This document shows positions 1-8,606 of a stretch of DNA of 64,000 bases, piece after piece. The notes beneath the pieces are model-generated. The model was not told the DNA's origin, made no database searches, and worked only from the letters and a program-made list of their open reading frames with translations. Position 1 is the stretch's first letter, and each line of letters begins with the position of its first letter. The position numbers and the translations under genes are program-made. The DNA lies in assembly GCA_016713565.1 (NCBI GenBank), contig JADJOX010000007.1:372001-436000 (forward strand). Direction: 5' to 3'. This DNA comes from Ignavibacteriota bacterium. Lineage in GTDB: Bacteria > Bacteroidota > Ignavibacteria > Ignavibacteriales > Melioribacteraceae.

Positions 1-339
1 AGAATTCGAAGAGTCATTATTTATATAAAATCTATATTTGTTTCCCGGCTTAATTTTTTTAAAATCAAAAAATGATTTCGCCTTAGTGTAAATTTCATTG
101 ATTTTCGATGAAGAAATGTTGGTTGATGTAAGTATATCCGACAAAAATTGGTTTTTCTTTATCTCACCTTTAACAACATTAAATGAATCTATAGGAAATC
201 CAAATCTGTCATATTCAATATTTACAGCATCGGACTTTATGTAAGGACTTTTTTCGTCATTATCTGTGCAACCGCTGATAATAATTACGATTAAAAAATA
301 AGCAAATAAATATTTGATTTTTTCTCGAATAAAATTCAC
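1..339 (-). CDS. M23-peptidase-like lipoprotein, N-terminal part (cut by window edge)
   Basis: The frame opens at a GTG at 339, 17 bases after the MoxR stop, and runs off the window start, so only the first 113 residues are seen. Residues 8-24 form a hydrophobic signal ending in the lipobox ISGC, which predicts an outer- or inner-membrane lipoprotein. Residues about 55-105 read as the substrate-blocking N-terminal region found before M23 (LytM/MepM-like) endopeptidase domains: a run NQFLSDIL, then FDFKKIKPGNKYRF. The catalytic zinc motifs would lie outside the window, so the peptidase assignment is an inference from this region. No good ribosome binding site precedes the GTG; coupling to the MoxR stop is possible. 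Confidence 0.6.
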   Translation of the reverse strand, partial: MNFIREKIKYLFAYFLIVIIISGCTDNDEKSPYIKSDAVNIEYDRFGFPIDSFNVVKGEIKKNQFLSDILTSTNISSSKINEIYTKAKSFFDFKKIKPGNKYRFYINNDSSNS

Positions 340-355
340 GATAATTAATTTTGAA

Positions 356-1348
356 TTATTGTTTACCGTTTAATAATTTATCTATTATCTCCACAGATGA
401 AATACCTTCTGCTTCAGCGTTGAAACTTGGAATAATTCTATGACGTAACACCGGAAGCAATGCTCGTTTAACGTCACTAATTTCAGGCGTAAATCTTCCA
501 TCCAATATTGAATAAGTCTTTGCCGCTAAAATTAAATATTGCGAAGCTCTTGGTCCTGCACCCCAGCTTACCAAGTTACTTAAACCATTTGAAGTTTCAT
601 TCGGTCGCGTACTTTTAACAAAATTTACGGCATATTGAATTACATTATCCGAAACCGGAACTCGTCTAACTAAATTCTGAAATATTAATATTTCTTCATT
701 TGTTATTTTTTTTTCTAATTCAATATTGAAACTGCTCGTTGTCTGTTTAATGATATCAACTTCCTCTTCAAACTTTGGATAATCTAGCCATAAATTGAAC
801 ATGAATCTATCGAGCTGAGCTTCGGGCAGTGGATAAGTACCTTCCTGTTCTATTGGATTCTGAGTAGCTAAAACAAAAAATGGATTTGGTAAAACGTATT
901 TTCTTCCGGCCGCAGTAACGTTATTTTCCTGCATTGCTTCTAACAAAGCAGATTGTGTCTTAGGCGGTGTTCTATTTATTTCATCGGCTAATATTATATT
1001 TGCAAAAATGGGACCTTTAATAAATCTGAATTCTCTTTTTTTTGTTGTTTGATCTTCTTCAAGAATTTCTGTTCCGGTTATATCACTCGGCATTAAATCA
1101 GGCGTAAATTGAATTCTGCTGAATTGAAGATCCAAAACTTGCGCCAAAGTTTTTATTAATAAAGTTTTTGCTAAGCCGGGAACACCGACTAAAAGGCAAT
1201 GCCCTTTTGAAAATAACGAAGTTAATAGATTATCAACTGTTTCACTTTGACCAATTATAACTTTTCCAACTTCAGATTTTATTTCCTTAAATATTTTCTG
1301 AAGTTCTTGAACTAATTCTACGTCATTTGAAATAACTTTATTTTCCAA
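356..1348 (-). CDS. MoxR-family AAA+ ATPase
   Basis: A 330-residue AAA+ ATPase of the MoxR group, chaperone-like enzymes that help mature metal-dependent or membrane complexes. Walker A is GVPGLAKT at 55-62, Walker B IILADEINR at 118-126, sensor 1 ATQNP at 161-165 and the LDRF motif at 180-183. The length is normal for the family. It starts at TTG (1348) with AGGA eight bases upstream, and only two bases separate it from the stop of the SurA-like gene, so it is the fourth gene of the parvulin operon. MoxR genes usually sit beside a DUF58 and VWA-domain gene; here the downstream neighbour is an M23-like lipoprotein instead, so its client is unknown. Confidence 0.9.
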   Translation of the reverse strand: MENKVISNDVELVQELQKIFKEIKSEVGKVIIGQSETVDNLLTSLFSKGHCLLVGVPGLAKTLLIKTLAQVLDLQFSRIQFTPDLMPSDITGTEILEEDQTTKKREFRFIKGPIFANIILADEINRTPPKTQSALLEAMQENNVTAAGRKYVLPNPFFVLATQNPIEQEGTYPLPEAQLDRFMFNLWLDYPKFEEEVDIIKQTTSSFNIELEKKITNEEILIFQNLVRRVPVSDNVIQYAVNFVKSTRPNETSNGLSNLVSWGAGPRASQYLILAAKTYSILDGRFTPEISDVKRALLPVLRHRIIPSFNAEAEGISSVEIIDKLLNGKQ

Positions 1349-1350
1349 AA

Positions 1351-2622
1351 TTAAATCCTAATTTCCAAGTAAACTTTTTCTTTGATTTCTTCAATCCATT
1401 CTTTATTTAATTTTTCTCTCTTTCTAAATTCGGTAATTTTTTTTATTTCATTATAATCTGTTTCAAGATTTGGTTTATGTTCAGAAATTCTTTTAATCAA
1501 TTTAATAATGTGAAACCCATATTCATTTCCGCTTATTTCTAATCTTTTTGGAAAACTTATTTCACCATCGTGTAGTTTATAAATTTGATCGAGCAGAGGT
1601 TTTTCCAGCTGCCCAGCTTCAAAAGTTCCTAATAATCCGCCGAATTTTGCGGTTTCTTTATCATTGCTGTATTTAGCGGCATAATAATCAAAAGTATTTT
1701 TATTACTTAAAATACTATCACGAATTTCTGTTAACTGTTCAATTGCTTTAATGTCTGCCGCGTCGTCGCTTTTGGGTTTAATAAGAATATGTCTTGCTCT
1801 AATTGATTCTCCTCGTTTTTCTATTAATTCAATAATATGAAATCCTACGGGAGATTCTATAACATTTGACAATTCTCCTTCTTTAAGTCCAAATGCTGCC
1901 GATTCAAATTCAGGATAAAAAACACCGCGTTTAACAAAACCAAGATCGCCGCCGGCTTTTGCGCTTCCGGGGTCATCCGAATTTTTTTTAGCAAGCTCGG
2001 CGAAATCCGCGCCTTTACTTATTGAATCTCTAAGCGATTGGGCAAAATCTCGTGCTTTCTTTTTAAGCTTTTCTGTTGATTTAGGATTTATGAAAATGTG
2101 CGCAATTTCATATTTTTCGGCAATTACACCTAACGAATCCTGATAAGTATCAAAAAACTCTTGAACTTCTCTTCTTGTAACATCAATTTTTGCAAATTTC
2201 TGATTTTTCAACATTTCAGCCATTAAATTTTTTCGAGTATCGTCCCGCATTTCCCTTTTAATTTTTTCAACACTCATTCCGTAAGCTTGTTCAAGTTTTT
2301 CCTGCGATCCGTATTGATGAGTATAATACGCAATTACTTGTTCAAGCTGCCTGTTGACATCATCATCAGAGACTTCAATTGAATCTATAATGCTTTGAGC
2401 ATACATTAATTTATCTTCAATCATCTTGTTCAGCAATACTTTTCTGATTTCAGGATCATTAGGATCCAATTTGCGCTGGGATGCATACATTTGGGCTTGA
2501 AATTCAAGTTCGGAATTCAAAATTATTTCGTCTCCGACAATTGCTATTATTTTATCAACAACTTCTTGAGCATTTAAATTGCATGCTAATATAATTACAA
2601 ATAAAAAAATAATTTTTTTCAT
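1351..2622 (-). CDS. SurA-like periplasmic chaperone with two parvulin domains
   Basis: A 423-residue protein with a cleavable signal peptide (residues 1-19, ending NLNAQ) and no lipobox, so it should be a soluble periplasmic protein. Residues 20-165 match the SurA N-terminal chaperone region, starting VVDKIIAIVGDEIIL. Two PpiC/parvulin domains follow at about 171-271 and 275-380, each opening with an HIxI strand and closing with a GFHIIxLI strand. The domain order is that of SurA, which delivers outer-membrane proteins and isomerises prolyl bonds. The ATG at 2622 is preferred because AGGA lies six bases upstream; an in-frame TTG is just before it. It is the third of three consecutive parvulin genes. 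Confidence 0.88.
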   Translation of the reverse strand: MKKIIFLFVIILACNLNAQEVVDKIIAIVGDEIILNSELEFQAQMYASQRKLDPNDPEIRKVLLNKMIEDKLMYAQSIIDSIEVSDDDVNRQLEQVIAYYTHQYGSQEKLEQAYGMSVEKIKREMRDDTRKNLMAEMLKNQKFAKIDVTRREVQEFFDTYQDSLGVIAEKYEIAHIFINPKSTEKLKKKARDFAQSLRDSISKGADFAELAKKNSDDPGSAKAGGDLGFVKRGVFYPEFESAAFGLKEGELSNVIESPVGFHIIELIEKRGESIRARHILIKPKSDDAADIKAIEQLTEIRDSILSNKNTFDYYAAKYSNDKETAKFGGLLGTFEAGQLEKPLLDQIYKLHDGEISFPKRLEISGNEYGFHIIKLIKRISEHKPNLETDYNEIKKITEFRKREKLNKEWIEEIKEKVYLEIRI

Positions 2623-2630
2623 CAATGTTC

Positions 2631-3449
2631 CTAAAATACTTTTGCTTTTTTTTCCAACTTTAAACTATCCAATAAATGGCTTAAAATTTCTTTTTGTTTA
2701 TTAAGAATAAAACTTTCTTTAACTCTATCTTTTACATAATCAAATTGCGGAATTGCGCTTTGATCTATTTTATCAATCATCTGAACTACAACATAGTCGT
2801 TAGGTTCGTTTTCCACAACAATGCTTATATCATCTTGAAAAAGTTCCGCTAATAGTCTAAGAAGCTTTTGAGAATGTATTTGAGATGATCGGTAAATTTT
2901 ATTCGAATAATTTTCATTTAATTCTTGATCATCCCCATATTTTTTTAAGGCTTCGCTCCAATTAGTTTCAACCGCAAAATTTCTAAAATTAATTGCCGAT
3001 TCTTCATTTTTAAATGATATAACATTCAGAATGAAAGCATCTGAAGTAAAAACATAATCTTCTTTTTTTGAATTATAAAACTCAACCAAATCACTGTCGC
3101 TGAATTGAATCGGATGTTCAAACAGCAATTTATCAAGTGCAATTGAAGATGCTAATTCTTTTTCGGAATCTTTGATTATTCTATAATAATTTTCCGAATT
3201 CAATAATTTTCCTTCAATTGCCATTTCGTATAAAATTTCTGTCTCAATCCAATTTTTAATAAATTCTTCTCTATACTTTTGAGAATATTTTTTACTTCCC
3301 AAAATATTTGTCAATTCATTTTCGGTTAATTTACTTGAACCGACTTGCGCGACAATTACTTCTTTATCTTTTATTTCTTCTTCACAGCTGACGAATGAAA
3401 TTGAAAAAAGTATAAAACTAATCTTTAAAAGCTTTTGATAATTCATCAT
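2631..3449 (-). CDS. Parvulin-like (PpiC/SurA-related) lipoprotein
   Basis: A 272-residue predicted lipoprotein: hydrophobic residues 8-21 end in FVSC, giving lipidated Cys22. The mature part begins with a SurA-type stretch (VIVAQVGSSKLTENEL) and has a helical region. It then has a region at about 125-245 in the place of a parvulin domain, but without the HIL/GFHII signatures, so isomerase activity is doubtful and a chaperone role is more likely. Its start overlaps the previous gene by 32 bases in another frame, which suggests translational coupling. The first two codons are both ATG; either could be used. Lipoproteins of this kind commonly accompany SurA-like genes in Bacteroidota. Confidence 0.75.
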   Translation of the reverse strand: MMNYQKLLKISFILFSISFVSCEEEIKDKEVIVAQVGSSKLTENELTNILGSKKYSQKYREEFIKNWIETEILYEMAIEGKLLNSENYYRIIKDSEKELASSIALDKLLFEHPIQFSDSDLVEFYNSKKEDYVFTSDAFILNVISFKNEESAINFRNFAVETNWSEALKKYGDDQELNENYSNKIYRSSQIHSQKLLRLLAELFQDDISIVVENEPNDYVVVQMIDKIDQSAIPQFDYVKDRVKESFILNKQKEILSHLLDSLKLEKKAKVF

Positions 3450-5394
3450 AGAAAATCTTTGGTTTATAAGTATTTTTTAATCGTGTAATATATTCATTTT
3501 CCAACTGAGCACTTTCAATATCTTGGTAAGTGCTTGTGACTTCCGGCTTTGCTTCATCAAATGATTTTAATCTGGATGTTTCTTTGTTTACTAATTTTAG
3601 AATGCTTTTGCCTTTTTCATCGGAAACGATTTCGGAAATGTCCCCATTTTTTTTCAATTCGAAAGCTGCTTTTGCAAATTTATTATTTCCTACTTCTTTT
3701 AGTTCATTGGCATAGAGGGCATTTTCCGGTCTAACTTTTAATTTATGTGCAACTAATACTTCATCAAAACTTTTACCGGATAAAACTTCCTTTCTACAAA
3801 CGTCGAGAAGTGAATCTGATACTGTGTATAATTCCTTAAACTGAACCCTATCAGGGAAAAAATAGTTGTCTTTTGATTTTTCATAAAGATTTTTTATTTC
3901 GGTAGAATCCATTTTCATTTTATTCCAAACTTCATCTTCATGCAATTTAAATATTACAATACCGTGTTTGTAATCATCCATTAGATCATTAAATGCAACG
4001 TCGTTAGTTAATTTTTTTGCAATTTCAATTTCCAATAATTTCTGTTCTTTAAAACTATTTATAAAACTGTTTATTGATTTTTCATCTAAAATTACGTTTG
4101 TATTTTTTGGGTTCTGCTGCAAGTAACTAATAAGTTTATCAAATTCAAATGATTGATCGTCGATTATCAAAATTGTTTTATCGCCAAAATTTTGATGAAG
4201 GTTTGAATCCCAATATTCATCATTAACTAAAGCAGAATCGCTGTTCAAAATAATTTCCTTAATAACCTGATCATTGGTAATTATTTTTGCTTCTTTGCTG
4301 AAGGTATCCAATAATTTTTGATAGTCCGCTTTTCTTCTTGATTTTTCATAAATATTACGAAGATTCTGTTTTTCATCTTCAAAACTTGGGTATTCGGTTT
4401 TACCTAAAACTTTAATAATATGATAACCATATTGGGATTCAACGATATCTGAAACTTCATTAACATTCAAATTAAAAGCGGCTTCATCGAAAGGTTGAAC
4501 CATTTGTCTTCTTTCAAAAAACCCTAACTCACCACCGTTGCTTTTTGAACCGGGATCATCCGAATATTCTTTTGCGAGTGCCGCAAAATCTTCGCCTTTT
4601 TTAATTCTTTCCAAAACTTCTTTTGCTTTTGCCAATTGAGCTGTATTTAGTGAATCGTTATTTCCTTTTTTAGCAAACAAAATGTGACTTGCTCTTAATT
4701 GTGGTATTCTTTTTCTTTTGTCAGTAACTTTAATTATATGATATCCGTATTGAGTATGCAGAGGAGTTAAATTTACCGAATCGACTTTTGTGTCGTAAAC
4801 AACATTTTCAAATTCGGGAATTACTGTTCCTGCAGTAATATAATAAATATCGCCGCCTCTATTTTTTGAAAACTGATCATCCGAATTTGCCAAAACTTCG
4901 TCTTCAAACTTGGCGCCGTTTTTAATTCTTTCAGCTATTTCATAGGCTTTTTTCCTTGCTTCTTCATCAGAAATTTTATCATTTCTAACCAAAAGATGAC
5001 TTACGCGAAGTTCATATTTTCTTTTATCATATAAATCTTTAATTCCTTTTTCAACAAGTTCTTTTTCCAAATAATACGAAACACCGATATTATTTTTATA
5101 TGTTTCCAATTCTTCTAAAATTTTCGGATCATTTTGTAAACCTCTTACCTTTGCGTCTCTTAATTTCATATTGAAGTTAACGAAAAGATCCAAGAATTTA
5201 TTATAATTTGCTATGGAATCTTTTTTCGCCAGTTCAATTCCGCCGACATTCTTCGCGTACGCTTTTTCAAATTCATCCATTTTAATTTTATAATCACCAT
5301 ATTCAGCAACTATGATTTCAGAATGTTTTGGTGAACACGATGCAACGAATATTAAAATTAACCCGAAAATTAACAATCTCATTTTGTTAAACAT
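3418..5394 (-). CDS. Peptidyl-prolyl cis-trans isomerase lipoprotein, two parvulin domains
   Basis: A 658-residue lipoprotein (lipobox VASC, Cys20). Two clear parvulin domains lie at about 128-226 and 233-332, each with a SHLL or SHIL strand, an SDDPGS-like loop in the second, and a terminal YGYHIIKV strand. About 320 further residues are helical and lack a known motif; the last 140 may contain a third, degenerate parvulin fold. It should act as a membrane-anchored folding factor in the periplasm. The start ATG has a strong GGAGG seven bases upstream. It is the first gene of a parvulin-parvulin-parvulin-MoxR operon, with a promoter candidate at 5430-5461. Confidence 0.88.
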   Translation of the reverse strand: MFNKMRLLIFGLILIFVASCSPKHSEIIVAEYGDYKIKMDEFEKAYAKNVGGIELAKKDSIANYNKFLDLFVNFNMKLRDAKVRGLQNDPKILEELETYKNNIGVSYYLEKELVEKGIKDLYDKRKYELRVSHLLVRNDKISDEEARKKAYEIAERIKNGAKFEDEVLANSDDQFSKNRGGDIYYITAGTVIPEFENVVYDTKVDSVNLTPLHTQYGYHIIKVTDKRKRIPQLRASHILFAKKGNNDSLNTAQLAKAKEVLERIKKGEDFAALAKEYSDDPGSKSNGGELGFFERRQMVQPFDEAAFNLNVNEVSDIVESQYGYHIIKVLGKTEYPSFEDEKQNLRNIYEKSRRKADYQKLLDTFSKEAKIITNDQVIKEIILNSDSALVNDEYWDSNLHQNFGDKTILIIDDQSFEFDKLISYLQQNPKNTNVILDEKSINSFINSFKEQKLLEIEIAKKLTNDVAFNDLMDDYKHGIVIFKLHEDEVWNKMKMDSTEIKNLYEKSKDNYFFPDRVQFKELYTVSDSLLDVCRKEVLSGKSFDEVLVAHKLKVRPENALYANELKEVGNNKFAKAAFELKKNGDISEIVSDEKGKSILKLVNKETSRLKSFDEAKPEVTSTYQDIESAQLENEYITRLKNTYKPKIFYDELSKAFKD

Positions 5395-5429
5395 TAAAGA
5401 ACCTCCAGTAAAGTTTTATATTTAATCTT

Positions 5430-5461
5430 AAATTTTAATTATTGCTATAGATAAATGCAAG
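5430..5461 (-). promoter_or_regulatory. Candidate promoter of the parvulin-MoxR operon
   Basis: On the minus strand CTTG is followed by 20 bases and TAAAATTT, about 36 bases before the first parvulin ATG. The same CTTG/ATTG-N20-TAnnTT layout occurs upstream of five other transcription units here and resembles the Bacteroidota housekeeping promoter (TTTG at -33, TAnnTTTG at -7). The DNA is AT-rich, so a chance match is possible. Confidence 0.4.
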
Positions 5462-5486
5462 GCAACAAAAAATTCAAATAGAATTC

Positions 5487-6428
5487 TTATTTTTTCTGCA
5501 AACTGAATGTATTTCTTTCCCAAAAAACACCATCATTATACCCTTGAATTGACCTATTAAGTTCCGCTTCTTCAATTCTTTTTAAAGAAATTGCCGCATA
5601 TTTTTTATCTATTTCTATTCCGCAATACTTGCGCGATAATTTTTTTGCCACGACGGCAGTTGTTCCTGAACCTACAAACGGATCCAAAACCAAATCTCCG
5701 GTTTTACTGCTGGCAAGAATTAACTTCGCAAGCAATTTCTCCGGCTTTTGTGTCGGATGCTCGGTGTTTTCGGGCATAGACCAAAATGGAATTGTAATAT
5801 CCGTCCAAATGTTTGCCGGATGTGTCAACCGGAAATTTCCGTTTTCATCATTTGCCCAATCTTTAGGTTTCCCGTTTTCTTTATAGGGAGCTATAACCTT
5901 TCGCTTTAATTTTACATCTTCTAAATTAAAATGATAATTATTGGAACATGTACAAAACCAAATATCTTCCGATGAATTTTTCCAATTTTGTTTTGCGCCT
6001 CTTCCCTTATCTCTTTCCCAAGTGATCCTGTTTCTCACTTTAAAATATTTATTTAATACAAGATGTATTGATGTGGACGAAAGCCAATCACCGCAAACGT
6101 AAATTGAACTTGTAGGTTTTAATGTATGTAAAAGTTTTTTTATTAAATTTTCCAGCCAATTAGTGTAATCGTCAATTGAAAGTTTACTGAACTTATTTGT
6201 ATTAAAAGTTTTGCTTAAATTGTAAGGCGGATCGATTATGAGTAAATCGACAAATTTTTCCGGTAAAAATTCTGCAATTTCAAAATAATTTTGATTAATG
6301 ATCTTATCTTCAATTTCGTCTTTAGTAACTTTAGAATTTATTGAAATTAATTTATCTGCAAATTTTTTTTCTTCAGTTTCTAAAATTCTAAGCGTTCTGT
6401 TTTTATCAGAAAAATTTTTATTATCCAT
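5487..6428 (-). CDS. Site-specific DNA methyltransferase, beta class (N4-cytosine or N6-adenine)
   Basis: A 313-residue S-adenosylmethionine-dependent DNA methyltransferase. The catalytic motif IV, IDPPYN, is at 65-70 and the AdoMet-binding motif I, DPFVGSGTT, at 249-257; catalytic motif first and binding motif last defines the beta class. HPTQKPEKLL at 224-233 is the typical segment just before motif I. DPPY is shared by N6-adenine and some N4-cytosine enzymes, so the modified base cannot be decided. No restriction endonuclease or specificity gene lies within reach, so it is an orphan methyltransferase. It follows metG by six bases and is probably cotranscribed with it. Confidence 0.88.
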   Translation of the reverse strand: MDNKNFSDKNRTLRILETEEKKFADKLISINSKVTKDEIEDKIINQNYFEIAEFLPEKFVDLLIIDPPYNLSKTFNTNKFSKLSIDDYTNWLENLIKKLLHTLKPTSSIYVCGDWLSSTSIHLVLNKYFKVRNRITWERDKGRGAKQNWKNSSEDIWFCTCSNNYHFNLEDVKLKRKVIAPYKENGKPKDWANDENGNFRLTHPANIWTDITIPFWSMPENTEHPTQKPEKLLAKLILASSKTGDLVLDPFVGSGTTAVVAKKLSRKYCGIEIDKKYAAISLKRIEEAELNRSIQGYNDGVFWERNTFSLQKK

Positions 6429-6434
6429 TAATAC

Positions 6435-8468
6435 TTACTTTACTTCCGATCCGGATTTAACATTGTCGCTAACCTCAATAACGTTTAATTTTCCTTCATT
6501 ATCCTCAACTGCCAAGATCATTCCTTCCGAAACTTCACCAAAAAGTTTTGTGGGTTTTAAGTTATTAACAATTACAACTTTCTTATTTATCAAATCATTT
6601 GGGGAATAGCTTTGTGCAATTCCCGCAATAATCTGTTTTTTTACATCTCCAATTTCAACTTGAAGTTTCAGTAATTTATTACTTTTATTTACATTTTCAG
6701 CGTGAACTATCTTAGCAACTTTCAACTTTGTTTTAATAAACTCATCATACGTTATTTCTAAATCTTTTTTTACTTCAATATTTTTCGGCAGTTTATCAAT
6801 TTCTTTTTGAATCTCTTCATCTTCTATTTTTGTAAATAGAATTTCAGATGTGTTTAATTTATGCCCACTAGTGAGATTACTTTTTCCCGAATTCATCCAA
6901 TCTGTAGAATCAACATTTAGCATTTTAAATATTTTTTCAGAAGAGAATGGAATTACAGGTGAAAAAATTTCGGCCAAAGTATAAATTGCCTGTAGACAAA
7001 TATTTATTGTAGTTCCGCATTCGTCTTTATTCGTTTTAACTTTCTTCCAGGGTTCGGAATCATTAAAGTATTTATTTGCGTTTCTGGCTAAGTTCATCAT
7101 CTCCAAAACTGAGTCTTTTACTTTATATTTTTCAAGCAAATCAGAAATTTTCTTTGGATAAGATTCTAATAAACTCAGCATTTCCGCATCCAGCTTAGAT
7201 AATTCTTTTCTTTCAGGAACCGTACTATCAAAATGTTTTGCAGCAAAAATAAAAGTTCTGTTAATGAAATTCCCCAGAATGTCTGCAAGTTCGTTATTAT
7301 TTTTTGCTTGAAATTCTTTCCAATAAAAATCGGTGTCTTTGTTTTCAGGTAGATTGCTTGCTAAAGTATAACGCAAAGGATCGGCAGGAAATAACTTTAA
7401 GAATTCGTCAACATCAATTCCCCATCCTCGAGATTTTGAAAATTTCTTTCCTTCGAAATTGAGGAATTCATTTGCAGGAACATTTTGAGGCAAAATATAT
7501 TTATCGTCGCTAAAATCATTCCATGCTTTTAACATTGCCGGAAAAATTATTGTATGGAAAACAACATTATCTTTTCCTATAAACGCTACGTATTTTGTTT
7601 TTTCATTCTGCCAATATTCTTTCCACAAGTTTGGTTCATTTCTGAGTTCGCCCAACTTTTTTGTTGCTGAGATATAACCTAGGACTGCTTCAAACCAAAC
7701 ATAAATAACTTTTCCATCCGCATTTTCAATCGGGACTTTAATTCCCCAATCCAAATCTCTAGTTACCGCTCTGTCTTTTAAACCATCTTTGAACCAACCT
7801 TTACAATACTGAAGCACATTTTCTTTCCAGCCGTATTTTTTGTTCACTTCATCGATGTATTTTTCTAGAAATTCCTGATACTTGCCTAAAGGGAAATACC
7901 AATGCGAGGTTTCTTTAAGAACCGGCGTATCCCCAGTAATCTTACTTTTAGGATTTATTAATTCATTTGGTTCATATAATGAGCCGCAGCTTTCACATTC
8001 ATCTGATCTTGCTTCTAAAAATCCACATCGCGGACAAGTGCCTTCGACATATCTATCAGGTAAAAACATTTTTGCTTTATTATCATAAAATTGAAGAGAT
8101 TTCTTTTCTATAAGTAAATTATTGTCATAAAATTTAAGAAAGAAATCTTTTCCGGTTTGGTGATGAATATCTAAACTTGTTCTTGAATAAATGTCAAAAC
8201 TCATTCCGAATTTTTCAAATGCGGCTTTATTCAATTCATGATATCTATCAATTATAACTTTTGGCTTTACTTTTTCTTTGTCAGCAGAAATTGTAATTGG
8301 AACTCCGTGTTCATCTGATCCACAGATATAAATAATATCATCACCTTTTAATCTTTTATATCTAACATAAATATCCGCAGGTAAATAAGCACCGCTTAAA
8401 TGACCGAGATGAATAGGTCCGTTTGCGTAAGGTAATGCAGAAGTAACAAGAACTTTTTCTTTATCCAA
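6435..8468 (-). CDS. metG: Methionyl-tRNA synthetase
   Basis: Charges tRNA-Met with methionine in the cytoplasm. The class I motif HLGH is at 20-23 and the KMSKS equivalent is KFSKS, about residue 334. A zinc-binding knob with four cysteines (CPRC and CESC) sits in the connective peptide. The last 110 residues form the EMAP-II-like tRNA-binding domain, so this is the long dimeric form (677 residues, the same size as the E. coli enzyme). The start is TTG at 8468 with GAGG six bases upstream, which begins the protein right before VLVTSALPYANG; the frame stays open for another 43 codons upstream, but that stretch is low-complexity and unlike any MetG. Confidence 0.96.
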   Translation of the reverse strand: MDKEKVLVTSALPYANGPIHLGHLSGAYLPADIYVRYKRLKGDDIIYICGSDEHGVPITISADKEKVKPKVIIDRYHELNKAAFEKFGMSFDIYSRTSLDIHHQTGKDFFLKFYDNNLLIEKKSLQFYDNKAKMFLPDRYVEGTCPRCGFLEARSDECESCGSLYEPNELINPKSKITGDTPVLKETSHWYFPLGKYQEFLEKYIDEVNKKYGWKENVLQYCKGWFKDGLKDRAVTRDLDWGIKVPIENADGKVIYVWFEAVLGYISATKKLGELRNEPNLWKEYWQNEKTKYVAFIGKDNVVFHTIIFPAMLKAWNDFSDDKYILPQNVPANEFLNFEGKKFSKSRGWGIDVDEFLKLFPADPLRYTLASNLPENKDTDFYWKEFQAKNNNELADILGNFINRTFIFAAKHFDSTVPERKELSKLDAEMLSLLESYPKKISDLLEKYKVKDSVLEMMNLARNANKYFNDSEPWKKVKTNKDECGTTINICLQAIYTLAEIFSPVIPFSSEKIFKMLNVDSTDWMNSGKSNLTSGHKLNTSEILFTKIEDEEIQKEIDKLPKNIEVKKDLEITYDEFIKTKLKVAKIVHAENVNKSNKLLKLQVEIGDVKKQIIAGIAQSYSPNDLINKKVVIVNNLKPTKLFGEVSEGMILAVEDNEGKLNVIEVSDNVKSGSEVK

Positions 8469-8564
8469 TATTGCCTCAAGAATTGAAAAATGAATTGTAA
8501 ATATACATAAAATTTGTTTTTCTAAGCGGGTTAAAATGGTATGAATGAAGATTAAAAACGCAGC

Positions 8565-8598
8565 TTTGGAGGAAATTTTGCTTGAAATTTCCTCCAAA
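8565..8598 (-). terminator. Stem-loop after the acyl-CoA synthetase gene
   Basis: A perfect 14-base-pair inverted repeat (TTTGGAGGAAATTT, six-base loop, complement) nine bases past the acyl-CoA synthetase stop and before metG. Only a short T run (TTTTT) follows on the minus strand, about seven bases beyond the stem, so it may terminate weakly or protect the 3' end. Confidence 0.6.
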
Positions 8599-8606
8599 AA
8601 TTTAAT

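Noticed and set aside
3530..3734. Short plus-strand open frames inside the large parvulin gene
   Set aside because: Antisense to a well-supported gene with no ribosome binding site or recognisable protein.
8469..8597. Open 43-codon extension upstream of the metG TTG
   Set aside because: It overlaps the terminator hairpin of the preceding gene, encodes no MetG-like sequence, and the TTG at 8468 has a good ribosome binding site and the family N-terminus.
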